A stretch of 64,000 nt of DNA from Caballeronia hypogeia. GTDB taxonomy: Bacteria > Pseudomonadota > Gammaproteobacteria > Burkholderiales > Burkholderiaceae. Below the pieces are notes generated by a model. It saw nothing but the letters and a program-made list of their open reading frames with translations. It made no database searches and was not told the DNA's origin. Position 1 is the stretch's first letter, and each line of letters opens with the position of its first letter. A program made the translations under genes and the position numbers. Shown piece after piece: positions 16,689 through 25,526 of this stretch. The DNA lies in assembly GCF_001544875.2 (NCBI RefSeq), contig NZ_FCOA02000014.1, positions 62,001 to 126,000 on the forward strand. Direction: 5' to 3'.

Positions 16689-17510
16689 TCAGCCGTTCTT
16701 CTGCGGATCGCCGATCTTGAACAGCCGAGGCAGCGGCGCGGCGCTCTTCGGCCCGAACCACTTGTCGTAGATGCGCGTGGCGTCGCCGTCCGTTTCGAGC
16801 TTCGTGAGCGTGCCGTTCACGGCATCGAGCAAACGCGTCTCGCCCTTCGGCACACCGACGCCTTCGTAGTCGTTGGAGATGGTGAAGGCGGGAATCTCGT
16901 AGCTGGCCTTGTCCGGCACGCGTGCGAGCAGCGCGACCAGTTTCGGCCCGTCCTGCGTGATCGCCTGCACGTTGCCCGTGCGCAGCGCGGCGAACGCGAA
17001 AGGCGTGTCGTCATAAGCGACGATAGTCGCGCTCGGGAATTTCGCACGCACCTGCTGTTCGTTGGTCGTGCCCTTGTCCGCGCCGATGCGCAGGCTGTTG
17101 AGTTGATCGGGTGACTTCAGCACGCCCTTCTTCGCGATGAACTGCGTGCCCGATGCGAAGTACGGCGTGCTGAAATCGACTTCCTTTTTGCGTTCGTCGG
17201 TGATGGTGAAGTTGGCGAAGACAAGATCGACCTTGCCCGACTTCAGGAACGCGATGCGATTGGCCGGATTGGTCGGCTGCACTTCCAGCTTGACGCCGAG
17301 ACTCTTCGCCACGGCGTGCGCGTAATCGACATCGAGACCGACGATCTGGTTGTCCTTCGGATCGACGAAGCCGAACGGCGGATTGCTGTCGAATGCCGCG
17401 ACGCGCAGCACGCCCGCCCTTTTGATGTCGTCCAGCCGGTCCGCGTGCGCGCCAGTCGAAGCCACCGCCAGCAGTGCCGCAAGCACCGCGCCCCAGGTCT
17501 TGATTTTCAT
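16689..17510 (-). CDS. Amino-acid ABC transporter periplasmic binding protein
   Basis: This 273-aa SBP_bac_3 protein has a signal peptide ending GAHADRLDDI. It then has the family blocks GVLRVAAFDSNPPFGFVDPK, IVGLDVDYAHAVAKSLG, KVDLVFANFTITDERKKEVD (binding-pocket Arg in ITDER), FSTPYFASGTQF and NDYEGVGVPKGE. The start at 17510 follows AAGGAATCTCATCA. It is the first gene of the three-gene importer. The absence of the ATPase gene is notable. A cystine or polar amino-acid ligand is plausible. Confidence 0.9.
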   Translation of the reverse strand: MKIKTWGAVLAALLAVASTGAHADRLDDIKRAGVLRVAAFDSNPPFGFVDPKDNQIVGLDVDYAHAVAKSLGVKLEVQPTNPANRIAFLKSGKVDLVFANFTITDERKKEVDFSTPYFASGTQFIAKKGVLKSPDQLNSLRIGADKGTTNEQQVRAKFPSATIVAYDDTPFAFAALRTGNVQAITQDGPKLVALLARVPDKASYEIPAFTISNDYEGVGVPKGETRLLDAVNGTLTKLETDGDATRIYDKWFGPKSAAPLPRLFKIGDPQKNG

Positions 17511-17726
17511 TGATGAGATTCCTTGTTTGTTGCGCCGATGCGCGTCGCGATGCGTCGGCATGATGACGAGGCTCGCACTCTATCGGCGCGGCGGCCCCGA
17601 CGGAACGAAGTTTTTGTCACGTCGAAAGAAGGCAGCGCGATTTGGCGAGATGCGCGCAGTCGTGCGCTTACGCGTGATCGACTCGAACGTCGATGCATGC
17701 GGCGTTCGCCCTTCGATGCAGCTTTC

Positions 17727-18050
17727 TCAGTGCGCGCGGCTCAGCAGTTCGTAGCTCGCGTCATCCGCCGCACTCGAACGCTGGCCGCGACGCCAGCCAA
17801 TGACTTGCCGATAACTGCCCGTGAGCGTCGCCGCTCTGTCGACGTTCGCGCCGGATGTCGTCTGAGGCGCGACGTACAGCGCATCTTCGGGGCAGTACAG
17901 CTCGCACATGAAGCACGTCTGACAGTCGTCCTGCCGCGCGATGACCGGCGCGCCGTCCGACCGTGCCGATGCATCGAACACATTGGTCGGGCACACGCGC
18001 ACGCAGATGTCGCAGCCGGTGCAGCGTTCGTTATCGATGAGTTCGATCAT
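17727..18050 (-). CDS. 2x[4Fe-4S] ferredoxin-type protein (AprB-like partner)
   Basis: The 107-aa protein has two cysteine sets: CTGCDICVRVCP (residues 10-21) and CQTCFMCELYCP (about 43-54), each C-x2-C-x2-C-x3-CP, so two cubane clusters are expected. The C-terminal 40 residues have no Cys. Its ATG overlaps the stop of the flavoprotein gene (ATGA at 18047-18050). This flavoprotein plus short ferredoxin order is that of dissimilatory APS reductase AprA/AprB, although the proteins are clearly distant homologues. It would pass electrons to or from the FAD of the partner. Confidence 0.88.
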   Translation of the reverse strand: MIELIDNERCTGCDICVRVCPTNVFDASARSDGAPVIARQDDCQTCFMCELYCPEDALYVAPQTTSGANVDRAATLTGSYRQVIGWRRGQRSSAADDASYELLSRAH

Positions 18051-19663
18051 GCGGCCACATCCTCCTTCGCTACCTGACGCACCGCGTGGCGCGCGACCCA
18101 GACTTCGTCGAGACCGCCGCTCAGCAGACGATGCCGCTGCGCCGCATCCGCCGATGCGTAATCGTGACGGCGCGCCATGCCGCGCGTCTCCGTGCGGGCG
18201 AGCGCGCTGCGATACATCCAGCGCGACACGGCGAGCATCGCGGCAGCTTCGCGCGCGCGCACCGCCTGGTTTCGATCCGATACCGCCGCGCCTCGCACGC
18301 GATGCCACAGCGTATCGAGGCGCCCGAGCGAGTCTTCGAGCAGATCCGCGCGACGCGTCCAGTTGCGCTGCGTCGGCAGCACCTCGTCCTGCACCGCGCG
18401 GATGATCGCGGCGGCATCGACGGGCGCGTTCCCGCCGCCGTCGCGCAAGGCCGCGCCGCCTGCGCGGAGCAGCGCGCGCGGCGTGCGCCGGGCGCGCACC
18501 GCGCGGGCGTGATCGCCCGCGCCCGCGCCTGCCCACAGGCCCGACGACATCGCCCATGCGGCGTTGTGGCTGCCGCCGCCCGTGAAGCCGCCGCAGATCA
18601 GCTCGCGCGTGGCGGCGTCGCCGGCGGCGTAGAGGCCGGGAACGGAGGTCGCGCAGGTCGCGTCGGTCACGTGCAGGCCGCCCGTGCCGCGCACGGTGCC
18701 TTCGAGCCGCAACGTGATCGGGAAATGCTGCGTAAAGGGATCGACGTTCATCCGGTCGAACGGCAGAAAGAAGTTCGGTTGCGAGCGGCGCATCCACGCG
18801 CGAATGTCGGCATCGGCGCGGTCGAGGCATGCGAACACCTGCTGCGACTCCAGCGTCTTCGCGATAACCCCGCGTCCGTGCGACGAACCCGCGCCGGGGA
18901 TCGCCGCGCCGGTTGCATCGTAAAAAGTGGCCCAGTTGTAGAACAGCGATTTCGTCACCGATGAAAACGCCGGCCCCAGACCGTATGCGTTCGAAAACTC
19001 CATGCCGGAGAATTCGGCGCCAGCTTCGGCGGCCATCAGATGGCCATCGCCCGTCAGCACGTTGCAGCCGAGCGCGTTGCTCAGGAACGCACAGCCGCCC
19101 GTCGCGATGACGACGCTGCCCGCCCGCACGCGCCAGCTCTCGTCCGTCTGCCGATGCACGCCCGCCGCGCCCGCCACCGCGCCGCCCTCGTCGACGAGCA
19201 GTTCCAGGGCCGGACTGTGATCGAGAATGCGCACGCCCCCTTCCTTCACGCGCTTGCGCATCAGCCGCATGTACTCGGGGCCCTGCAACGAGGTGCGGCG
19301 CGCGTTGCCGGCAGCGTCGATGGGAAACGGATAGCCCCATTCCGCCAGTTGCTCGCAGTTGATGTACGTCTGCTCCAGCACGCGATCCATCCACGCGTGT
19401 TCGGCGAGTTCGCCGCCGAGTGCGTAGCGGCTCGCCCTGGCGCGTTCGCGCGCTTCCTTGTCGCGCGGCACATACCAGACGCCGGTGCCCGAGGGCGCCG
19501 TCGCGCCCGATGTACCGCAAAAGCCCTTGTCCGCGAGCACCACGCGCGCGCCTGTCGCGGCGGCGCCGAGCGCGGCCCACGTGCCCGCCGGTCCGCCGCC
19601 GATCACGAGCACGTCCGCGTTGTCGTGACCTTGTCCACCGGATACGCCAACGCGTTGCGTCAT
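18047..19663 (-). CDS. AprA/fumarate-reductase-like FAD oxidoreductase in a sulfonate operon
   Basis: The 538-aa flavoprotein has the dinucleotide-binding start VLVIGGGPAGTWAALGAAAT (residues 18-37), FCGTSGATAPSGTG, a second FAD contact SVVIATGGCAFLS and the closing motif VPGLYAAGDAATRELICGGF. It matches the succinate dehydrogenase/fumarate reductase/AprA superfamily. It has no signal peptide. It is translationally coupled to the ferredoxin downstream and overlaps the permease upstream, so it is part of the sulfonate-transport operon. Likely role: a redox step on an imported sulfur compound or its sulfite product. It is not a typical APS reductase by context, and the substrate is unknown. Confidence 0.85.
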   Translation of the reverse strand: MTQRVGVSGGQGHDNADVLVIGGGPAGTWAALGAAATGARVVLADKGFCGTSGATAPSGTGVWYVPRDKEARERARASRYALGGELAEHAWMDRVLEQTYINCEQLAEWGYPFPIDAAGNARRTSLQGPEYMRLMRKRVKEGGVRILDHSPALELLVDEGGAVAGAAGVHRQTDESWRVRAGSVVIATGGCAFLSNALGCNVLTGDGHLMAAEAGAEFSGMEFSNAYGLGPAFSSVTKSLFYNWATFYDATGAAIPGAGSSHGRGVIAKTLESQQVFACLDRADADIRAWMRRSQPNFFLPFDRMNVDPFTQHFPITLRLEGTVRGTGGLHVTDATCATSVPGLYAAGDAATRELICGGFTGGGSHNAAWAMSSGLWAGAGAGDHARAVRARRTPRALLRAGGAALRDGGGNAPVDAAAIIRAVQDEVLPTQRNWTRRADLLEDSLGRLDTLWHRVRGAAVSDRNQAVRAREAAAMLAVSRWMYRSALARTETRGMARRHDYASADAAQRHRLLSGGLDEVWVARHAVRQVAKEDVAA

Positions 19664-20451
19664 GCCTGCTCCTTCCATGCGGCGAGCCGCTTCTCGGCGA
19701 ACAACACCGTCTGATTGAAGGCGAGCCCGAGCAACGCCAGCGTGATGATGCCCGCGTACATCTTCGGAATCTCGAAGGTGAATTGCGAATAGTTGACGAG
19801 ATAGCCGAGGCCCGCCTTCGCCCCGACCATTTCCGCCGCGATGAGCACGAGTATCGAATAGGCGCCCGCGATGCGGATGCCCGTGAACACCGAGGGCACC
19901 GACGCGGGCAACACGACCTTGACGAACAATTTCAGCGGCCCGAGGCCCATCGATCGCGCGGAGCGGATCAGCAGCGGATCGACGTTGCGCACGCCGCTCA
20001 CGGTGTTGAGCACGACGGGCCAGATACACGAATAGACAACCATCGACACCTTCGACGTTTCGCCCATGCCGAGCACGAGCACGAACACCGGCAGCAAGGC
20101 GAGCGGCGCGGTATTGCGAAACAGTTCGAGCAGCGGATCGAGCACTTCGGCCAGTGTGCGATACCAGCCGATGAACAAGCCCAGCGGCACGCCGATCGCG
20201 ACCGCGATGGCGAAGCCGCTCAGCGCGCGCGCCGCGCTGGCGAGCAGATGCAGCCACAACTCGCCCGAGAGCGCCATGTCGTACAACGCGCGAAGCACCA
20301 CGGAAAACGGCGGCAGAAAAGTCGCATCGACCCAGTTCAGACGCGGCAGCGCTTCCCACAGCGCCACGAACGCCACGATGGCGATGCTCGACCGAACCGC
20401 GCGCGGCACGCCCCACGCGAGCCGCGCGGGCGCTGCGATAACCGTACTCAT
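19660..20451 (-). CDS. Sulfonate/nitrate/taurine-type ABC transporter permease
   Basis: The product has 263 aa and about six TM helices. The EAA-type loop is SARSMGLGPLKLFVKVVLPA followed by SVPSVFTGIRIAGAYSILVL. It ends with the amphipathic FAEKRLAAWKEQA typical of SsuC/TauC proteins. The start follows CGAAGGAGAATCG. It overlaps the flavoprotein gene (19660-19663) and follows the ATPase by 21 bases. With the ATPase at 20473 and binding protein at 21293 it makes a complete importer, separate from tauABC. Confidence 0.9.
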   Translation of the reverse strand: MSTVIAAPARLAWGVPRAVRSSIAIVAFVALWEALPRLNWVDATFLPPFSVVLRALYDMALSGELWLHLLASAARALSGFAIAVAIGVPLGLFIGWYRTLAEVLDPLLELFRNTAPLALLPVFVLVLGMGETSKVSMVVYSCIWPVVLNTVSGVRNVDPLLIRSARSMGLGPLKLFVKVVLPASVPSVFTGIRIAGAYSILVLIAAEMVGAKAGLGYLVNYSQFTFEIPKMYAGIITLALLGLAFNQTVLFAEKRLAAWKEQA

Positions 20452-20472
20452 CGATTCTCCTTCGAAGTTGGA

Positions 20473-21273
20473 TCAGGCCGCCTGCGCGACCTGCAAATGT
20501 CCCGCGCCGCGACGCGAGCGGATGAGTTGCCAGATCTCGTGCCGCAAGCGCACGAACTCGGGCGTTGCGCGCACGTCCTCGCTCGTATCGTTCTTCGGCA
20601 CGTTCACCGGCAGCACATGCGTGATGCGCCCGGGCGTCGGCGCCATGACCAGCACGCGCTGACCGAGATAGATGGCTTCGTCGATCGAATGCGTGATGAA
20701 GACGATGGTCGTCCCCGTGCGTTTCCAGATGCGCAGCAATTCGTCCTGCAAGGATTCGCGCGTCTGCGCATCGAGTGCGGCGAAGGGTTCGTCCATCAGC
20801 AGCACATCGGGTTCGTAAGCGAGCGAACGCGCGATGGCTACGCGCTGCTTCATGCCGCCCGACAATTGATGCGGATAACGGTCGGCGAACTCGTCGAGAC
20901 CCACGAGTTCCAGAAAGCGCCGCGCCCGCGCATCACGCTCCGCTTTCGCGACGCCCTTCGCTTCCAGGCCAAACGCGACATTGCCGAGCGCAGTCTTCCA
21001 CGGAAACAGCGCGTACTGCTGAAACACGATGCCACGATCCAGTCCCGGCCCTTCGACCGCGCGGCCGCCGATCAGAATGTCGCCCGAATCCGGCGGCGTC
21101 AGTCCCCCGATGAGATCGAGCAGCGTGGTCTTGCCGCATCCGCTCGGGCCTACGAGCGAGACGAACTCGCCCGCCGCCACATGAAAGGAAACGTCATCGA
21201 GCACCGCGAAGCGATCTCGCTGATTCACGCGATATCCCTTCGCGACATTGCGCACCTCGATCGATGCACTCAT
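20473..21273 (-). CDS. Sulfonate-type ABC transporter ATP-binding protein
   Basis: The 266-aa ATPase has Walker A VGPSGCGKTTLLD, the Q-loop IVFQQYALFPW, the signature HQLSGGMKQRVAIARSL, Walker B VLLMDEPFAALD and H-loop FITHSIDEA. A C-terminal tail of about 45 residues (TPGRITHVLPVNVPKN...) is characteristic of SsuB/NrtD/TauB proteins. A GGGAGGCGCAGCT ribosome site precedes the ATG. Belongs to the minus-strand tauD to ferredoxin operon. Confidence 0.93.
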   Translation of the reverse strand: MSASIEVRNVAKGYRVNQRDRFAVLDDVSFHVAAGEFVSLVGPSGCGKTTLLDLIGGLTPPDSGDILIGGRAVEGPGLDRGIVFQQYALFPWKTALGNVAFGLEAKGVAKAERDARARRFLELVGLDEFADRYPHQLSGGMKQRVAIARSLAYEPDVLLMDEPFAALDAQTRESLQDELLRIWKRTGTTIVFITHSIDEAIYLGQRVLVMAPTPGRITHVLPVNVPKNDTSEDVRATPEFVRLRHEIWQLIRSRRGAGHLQVAQAA

Positions 21274-21292
21274 AGCTGCGCCTCCCGATGCA

Positions 21293-22306
21293 TCAGTGGC
21301 TGGCCACTGCCTGATTGAACGGATTGAACTGGTTCGAATAGACTGCGTCCGGCGTCACCTGTCTGGGCTTGAGCACGCCGTTCTTCACATACCAGTCGAT
21401 ATAGGTCGTGAAGTCCTCGGACGCGATCACGCCGCCCTTGCTGCCCACGCCCGGCGACTTCCAGTAGTTGACGATCGACGTATCTTCATTGCGATGCCGC
21501 GCCTCGACGATCTTCTTCAGGCGTGCGACGACTTCATCGCGCGGCGTCGTGCGCGTCCATTCGATCGCGCGCGCGGTACCGTCGACGAACTTGCGGACCG
21601 TGTCCGGGTTCTGCGCAATGAAGCGGTTGGTGAACAGATAGCTCGCATAGCCGTAAGAGCCGAACTGCGCGTAGTCGGTCGTGAGCAGACGCGCGCCGCC
21701 ATCGGCGATGAGCTTGTCCTTGATGATGTCTTCAAGGAACACGGCATCGAGCTGCTTTTGCTTGAGCAGTTGTGCCAGGTTCACCGGAGGCGCGGGCACG
21801 AACGTGACCTTGTCGATATCGGCCTGAGACAGCCCCGACTTCTGCAAATACGCGGTCACGAGATACTGCTGATACGCACCGGGCGTATTGACGCCGATCT
21901 TTCTGCCGACAAGATCGCGCGGCCCCTTGATTGCGCTGTCCTGCAAGACGAAGAGACCGCCGTTGGTCTCCTTGTCCGTGCCGACATACGAAATCACCGC
22001 CTTCACCGGCGCGTGCGCCGCGATCAGCTTGACGATCGACCCGTTGAACGCGCCGCCGAAATCGACATCGCCTGTCACGGCCGCCTGAATGTCCTGCGGC
22101 CCGCTGGTCGTGTTGCCGATCCACTTGAGCTTGATCGGCGCGAGATAACCCAGGTCTTCGGCAAGCTCGGGATACAGGACCTTGCTCGCCCAGCCCTGAT
22201 AGCGCAATTCGAGCTTCTCGGCCGTTTGCGCGGATACCGCCGTCGCGCTCGCGGCGAACGCGACGACGGGCAACGCTGCATGAATGATTCGCTTGATGAC
22301 AGTCAC
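21293..22306 (-). CDS. Sulfonate/taurine-type ABC transporter binding protein
   Basis: The product has 337 aa, with a signal peptide (hydrophobic IIHAALPVVAFAASATAVSA, cleavage near AQT). The NMT1/SsuA-like fold follows: LRYQGWASKVLYPELAEDLG, NTTSGPQDIQAAVTGDVDFG, HAPVKAVISYVGTDKETNG and GRKIGVNTPGAYQQYLVTAY. The start is GTG at 22306, set by GGAGG six bases upstream; the ATG-initiated longer frame runs into the dioxygenase gene. It sits 14 bases after tauD. It differs strongly from TauA at 11211, so the two importers probably serve different sulfonates or sulfate esters. Confidence 0.9.
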   Translation of the reverse strand: MTVIKRIIHAALPVVAFAASATAVSAQTAEKLELRYQGWASKVLYPELAEDLGYLAPIKLKWIGNTTSGPQDIQAAVTGDVDFGGAFNGSIVKLIAAHAPVKAVISYVGTDKETNGGLFVLQDSAIKGPRDLVGRKIGVNTPGAYQQYLVTAYLQKSGLSQADIDKVTFVPAPPVNLAQLLKQKQLDAVFLEDIIKDKLIADGGARLLTTDYAQFGSYGYASYLFTNRFIAQNPDTVRKFVDGTARAIEWTRTTPRDEVVARLKKIVEARHRNEDTSIVNYWKSPGVGSKGGVIASEDFTTYIDWYVKNGVLKPRQVTPDAVYSNQFNPFNQAVASH

Positions 22307-22320
22307 GCGCGCGCCTCCAG

Positions 22321-23262
22321 TTAAAACACGCCGTCGTGTTCGAGCGTGATGCGATGAATCCGCCGCTTCGCCGCGCCGTAATCGCGCGCCGCGTAGTGCT
22401 GCACCTGACGGTTGTCCCAGATGGCGACATCGCCCTGCTTCCATTCGAAGCGCGCCTGCACTTCCGGTGTCTTGATCAGGTCGTAGAGATAGTTGAGCAG
22501 ATTCTGGCTCTGTGTCTTCGAGACGCCGAGAATATGACTCGTGTGTCCTTCGTTGACGAACACGAGCTTGCGCCCGTTCTCGGGATGCGTCTTGATGACG
22601 GGAACTTCGATCGGCGGATACTTCTGCGCGGCATCGCGAAAGCGCGCGAGTCCGGCTTCGACGCTGGTTTCTTGCGTGCCTTCGGGAATCTCATAGCCGC
22701 TCAGCAGATCCGCCAGCGCGTCCTTTTTCGGCGACGCGACGAACGTGTTCACCGCAGTCAGCTTTTCGAAGTAGTTGGCCAGATCGGGATCGAGCAGGTC
22801 GTAGACTGCCGACGACGAGGCCCAGATCGTGTCGCCGCCACCGCCTTCGGGAATCTCCTGCGCATGGAGCACCGTGGCCTTGGGCGGCTGATGCTGCCAC
22901 GAAACATCGACGTGCCAGTTATCCGTGCCGCCCGAGCGGGTCTTGTCGCCGCCGTGAGCAATGACCTCGATCTCGGGAAAGCCCGAGACGGCTGGCAGAT
23001 AGACGTTCTTGCGGATCGGATTGCCGAAGATGCGCGCGAGCGCCACGTGCTGTTCGGACGTGAGCACCTGTTCACGAAAAAAAATCACGCCATGATCGAC
23101 GAGCGCCTGACGCAACGTTTGCCGATTGTCCTCGCTGAGCGGCGCCGCGAGATCGACGTTCTCGATGACTGCGCCGACGAGCGGCTTGTAACGCCGCACG
23201 CGCAAATCCTGATGGCCTTCCGTTTGCGACTGCGCCTCCCGATGATCCAGCACCGTGCTCAT
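22321..23262 (-). CDS. tauD: TauD/TfdA-family Fe(II)/2-oxoglutarate dioxygenase
   Basis: This 313-aa dioxygenase has the iron ligands H117-x-D119 (NWHVDVSW) and a distal H289 in WDNRQVQHYAARDY, plus R304 for 2-oxoglutarate. It would hydroxylate the carbon next to a sulfonate or sulfate group, releasing sulfite or sulfate plus an aldehyde. The start at 23262 is chosen because GGAGAAGCTC precedes it; an ATG ten codons earlier lacks such a site. It heads the operon whose other members are the sulfonate importer, AprA-like flavoprotein and ferredoxin. It could be an alkyl-sulfatase (AtsK-like) rather than taurine-specific. Confidence 0.9.
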   Translation of the reverse strand: MSTVLDHREAQSQTEGHQDLRVRRYKPLVGAVIENVDLAAPLSEDNRQTLRQALVDHGVIFFREQVLTSEQHVALARIFGNPIRKNVYLPAVSGFPEIEVIAHGGDKTRSGGTDNWHVDVSWQHQPPKATVLHAQEIPEGGGGDTIWASSSAVYDLLDPDLANYFEKLTAVNTFVASPKKDALADLLSGYEIPEGTQETSVEAGLARFRDAAQKYPPIEVPVIKTHPENGRKLVFVNEGHTSHILGVSKTQSQNLLNYLYDLIKTPEVQARFEWKQGDVAIWDNRQVQHYAARDYGAAKRRIHRITLEHDGVF

Positions 23263-23661
23263 GAGCTTCTCCGTGGTCGTTGAGTCGTTCAATCAGACCA
23301 TCGGGTGGCGGTGCTTCGCAACGAAGCTTTACGTGCAAGCGTATGAGCGGATCGCCGAAGACGTTCTTCACGTCTGCACTCCAATGCTTCGTGCAATGCG
23401 TTATTTACGCATTTCCAGCGGATGTCCTATGTTTTTAGTTTGCGTCTATCGCAGGCGCACGCCCACATGCCGCTTCAGAAGGCGATTCGCGGACCACAAC
23501 CTCTGGTCCTCGCTTCACTCGATTCGATCAACCGACTCGGAATCGAAATGACCCGTTTGGTACATTACAAATAAGAATTCGTTCGTTCGACTTCGTTAAG
23601 TGCGACCGTAATATCCGGCTTCCTTCGAAACTCATGGTTAATCCCTATCCAAAGGGAGCGA
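23263..23661. promoter_or_regulatory. Gene-free divergent region between tauD operon and porin, with an inverted repeat
   Basis: About 400 bases with no convincing ORF. It is A/T-richer than the genes around it. AATGCGT-TATTT-ACGCATT at 23395-23413 is a perfect 7-bp inverted repeat with a 5-base spacer, 133 bases before tauD, which fits an activator or repressor site for sulfur control. Close to the porin, AAAGGGAG at 23651-23658 is its probable ribosome site. Confidence 0.5.
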
Positions 23662-24855
23662 ATAAAACGAGTCGCACTCGCCGGCGCCGCTGGCTTATTG
23701 GTTGCCCTTCCCGGCATCGTTCAGGCACAGAGTTCCGTCACCTTGTACGGGCTCATCGATGCCGGCATCGCCTATACGAACAATCAACGCGGCGCGTCCA
23801 ACGTGCAGGCGACGACCGGCAAGCTCAACGGCAGCCGCTGGGGTCTGAAGGGCGTCGAAGATCTCGGCGGTGGTTACAAGGCGCTGTTCACGCTAGAAAA
23901 CGGCTATCGAGTCAACGATGGCACTCTCGCTCAGGGGGGACGCGAGTTTGGGCGACAAGCGTATGTGGGCGTGGCGAAGACGGGCATCGGAACGCTGACG
24001 CTGGGGCGTCAGTACGATCCGAACACGGATCTCGTCGCGCTGTTCGCTGGGCCGGGATTCTGGTCGCCCGCCACACACGTCGGCGATAACGACAATCTGA
24101 ATCAGACCTTCCGTATCAACAATGCCGTGAAGTTCAAGAGCGATACGATTGCGGGCATCACGGTCGATGCGCTCTATGGGTTTAGCAATCAGGCCAACGG
24201 CGGCGGGGGCACGGGCTTCGGCAACAACCGCGCGTGGGGCGTGTCGGGGAGATACGCCAACGGGCCGTTGCAACTCGGCGCGGGCTATCTGCTGCTCAAT
24301 CATCCGAATGCCGTCTCGAACACGAGCGGTGCGATCGGCGGTGCATCCAGCACCTCCGGCGATGACTACAGCGGCGCGTTCTTCTATGGAGTCAACGGCG
24401 GCGTCAGGCGTCAGCAGGTTGGAGTCGCAGGCGGCAACTATGCGTTCGGAACGCTGGCGACGATCGGGTTTGCATGGAGCCACACGCAACTCGACTACAA
24501 CGACGGCTCGTCGCGCAAATTCAACAACTACGACGTGAATGGGCGCTACAACATTACAGCCGCAACGACGCTGATCGGCGTCTACAGCTTCACCGATGGC
24601 CGCGCCAACAGTCAGCCCGGAACCGGCGGCGCGACGCTCAAACCGCGTTGGCACCAATTCACGCTGGGAGTCGACTACGCGTTGTCGAAGCGCACGGACC
24701 TCTATCTATCGGGCGTCTATCAGCTCGCGGCGGGCGATGCCTCGACGCGCGTCGGCAACGGCTATCAGAAGATCGCCGCTATCGCCGATGCGGGCACGCC
24801 TTCATCGACGAACCGACAAGTGGCGGCGTTCGGCGGCGTGCGCGTGCGCTTCTGA
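23662..24855 (+). CDS. OmpC/Burkholderia-type outer-membrane porin with an ATA in place of its start codon
   Basis: The mature protein (QSSVTLYGLIDAGIAYTN..., ending VRVRF) is a typical Gram-negative porin of the Burkholderia OpcP/OmpC kind, a 16-strand barrel with terminal Phe for BAM assembly. The expected signal peptide is fully encoded (KRVALAGAAGLLVALPGIVQA), but the codon where ATG should stand, at 23662-23664 after AAAGGGAG, is ATA. The next in-frame start is a TTG at 23698 that would discard most of the signal peptide. Either ATA is used weakly, the gene is silenced by a point mutation, or this is a sequencing error. The reading frame beyond is intact, so any loss is recent. Confidence 0.8.
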   Translation: MKRVALAGAAGLLVALPGIVQAQSSVTLYGLIDAGIAYTNNQRGASNVQATTGKLNGSRWGLKGVEDLGGGYKALFTLENGYRVNDGTLAQGGREFGRQAYVGVAKTGIGTLTLGRQYDPNTDLVALFAGPGFWSPATHVGDNDNLNQTFRINNAVKFKSDTIAGITVDALYGFSNQANGGGGTGFGNNRAWGVSGRYANGPLQLGAGYLLLNHPNAVSNTSGAIGGASSTSGDDYSGAFFYGVNGGVRRQQVGVAGGNYAFGTLATIGFAWSHTQLDYNDGSSRKFNNYDVNGRYNITAATTLIGVYSFTDGRANSQPGTGGATLKPRWHQFTLGVDYALSKRTDLYLSGVYQLAAGDASTRVGNGYQKIAAIADAGTPSSTNRQVAAFGGVRVRF

Positions 24856-25062
24856 GGGTTGCCGCATCTGTCATAAGCTCGACGCAGCCGTGCTGATAAC
24901 GATCGAATAATCCATTCGTTTGCACCTTGAAACGGCCGACGTATCGTACTTTCGGTGCTGCGAAGGGAAATATGCGGTACTCGCGGACCTGACAGCAACG
25001 GAGCACTGCCAGTGCGCAACGCCTAAGTCGAGGTCCGCTTTCAAATCATCAGGGATAGAGTC

Positions 25063-25266
25063 ATGGCGACAGGTACGGTCAAGTGGTTCAACGATGCTAA
25101 AGGATACGGATTTATCACTCCGGACGACGGCACCGATGATCTCTTCGCGCACTTCTCCGAGGTACGCGCCGAAGGGTTTAAAACCCTTCGCGAGAATCAG
25201 AAGGTGAATTACGAGGTCAAGCAGGGACCGAAAGGGCGGCAAGCCTCGCAAATTGATCCGCTTTGA
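25063..25266 (+). CDS. cspA: Cold-shock protein (CspA family)
   Basis: This 67-aa single cold-shock domain protein starts MATGTVKWFNDAKGYGFITP. It carries RNP1 (KGYGFITP) and RNP2-like DLFAHFSEV, and so binds single-stranded RNA and DNA. RNP2 reads LFAHF rather than the usual VFVHF. A long A/T-richer leader (24856-25062), as in thermoregulated csp mRNAs, precedes it, and AGGGATAGAGTC is the ribosome site. The small gene at 25527 follows, as is common in Burkholderia. Confidence 0.95.
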   Translation: MATGTVKWFNDAKGYGFITPDDGTDDLFAHFSEVRAEGFKTLRENQKVNYEVKQGPKGRQASQIDPL

Positions 25267-25526
25267 CACCATGCAAGGTCTATCTTGGCGGCCCGCATTC
25301 GGCAATTAACTTTGCATTGGTCGTAAAGCTTTCGCACGCTGTTCGCCGCGATCAGCAGAGAATCGATGCACAACCGCCTACCGGGTGCCATCTGGAGCGA
25401 GTCCGTCTCGGCACCGATTCGCGCACCATACAGCAACGCCGCAAGCCGCTTCATTTGACAGCGACCACGGCGTGTTTGAGCGGGCCCCGCGTGCTCATGT
25501 GCAATGGAAGATAGAAGGAATTGCAG

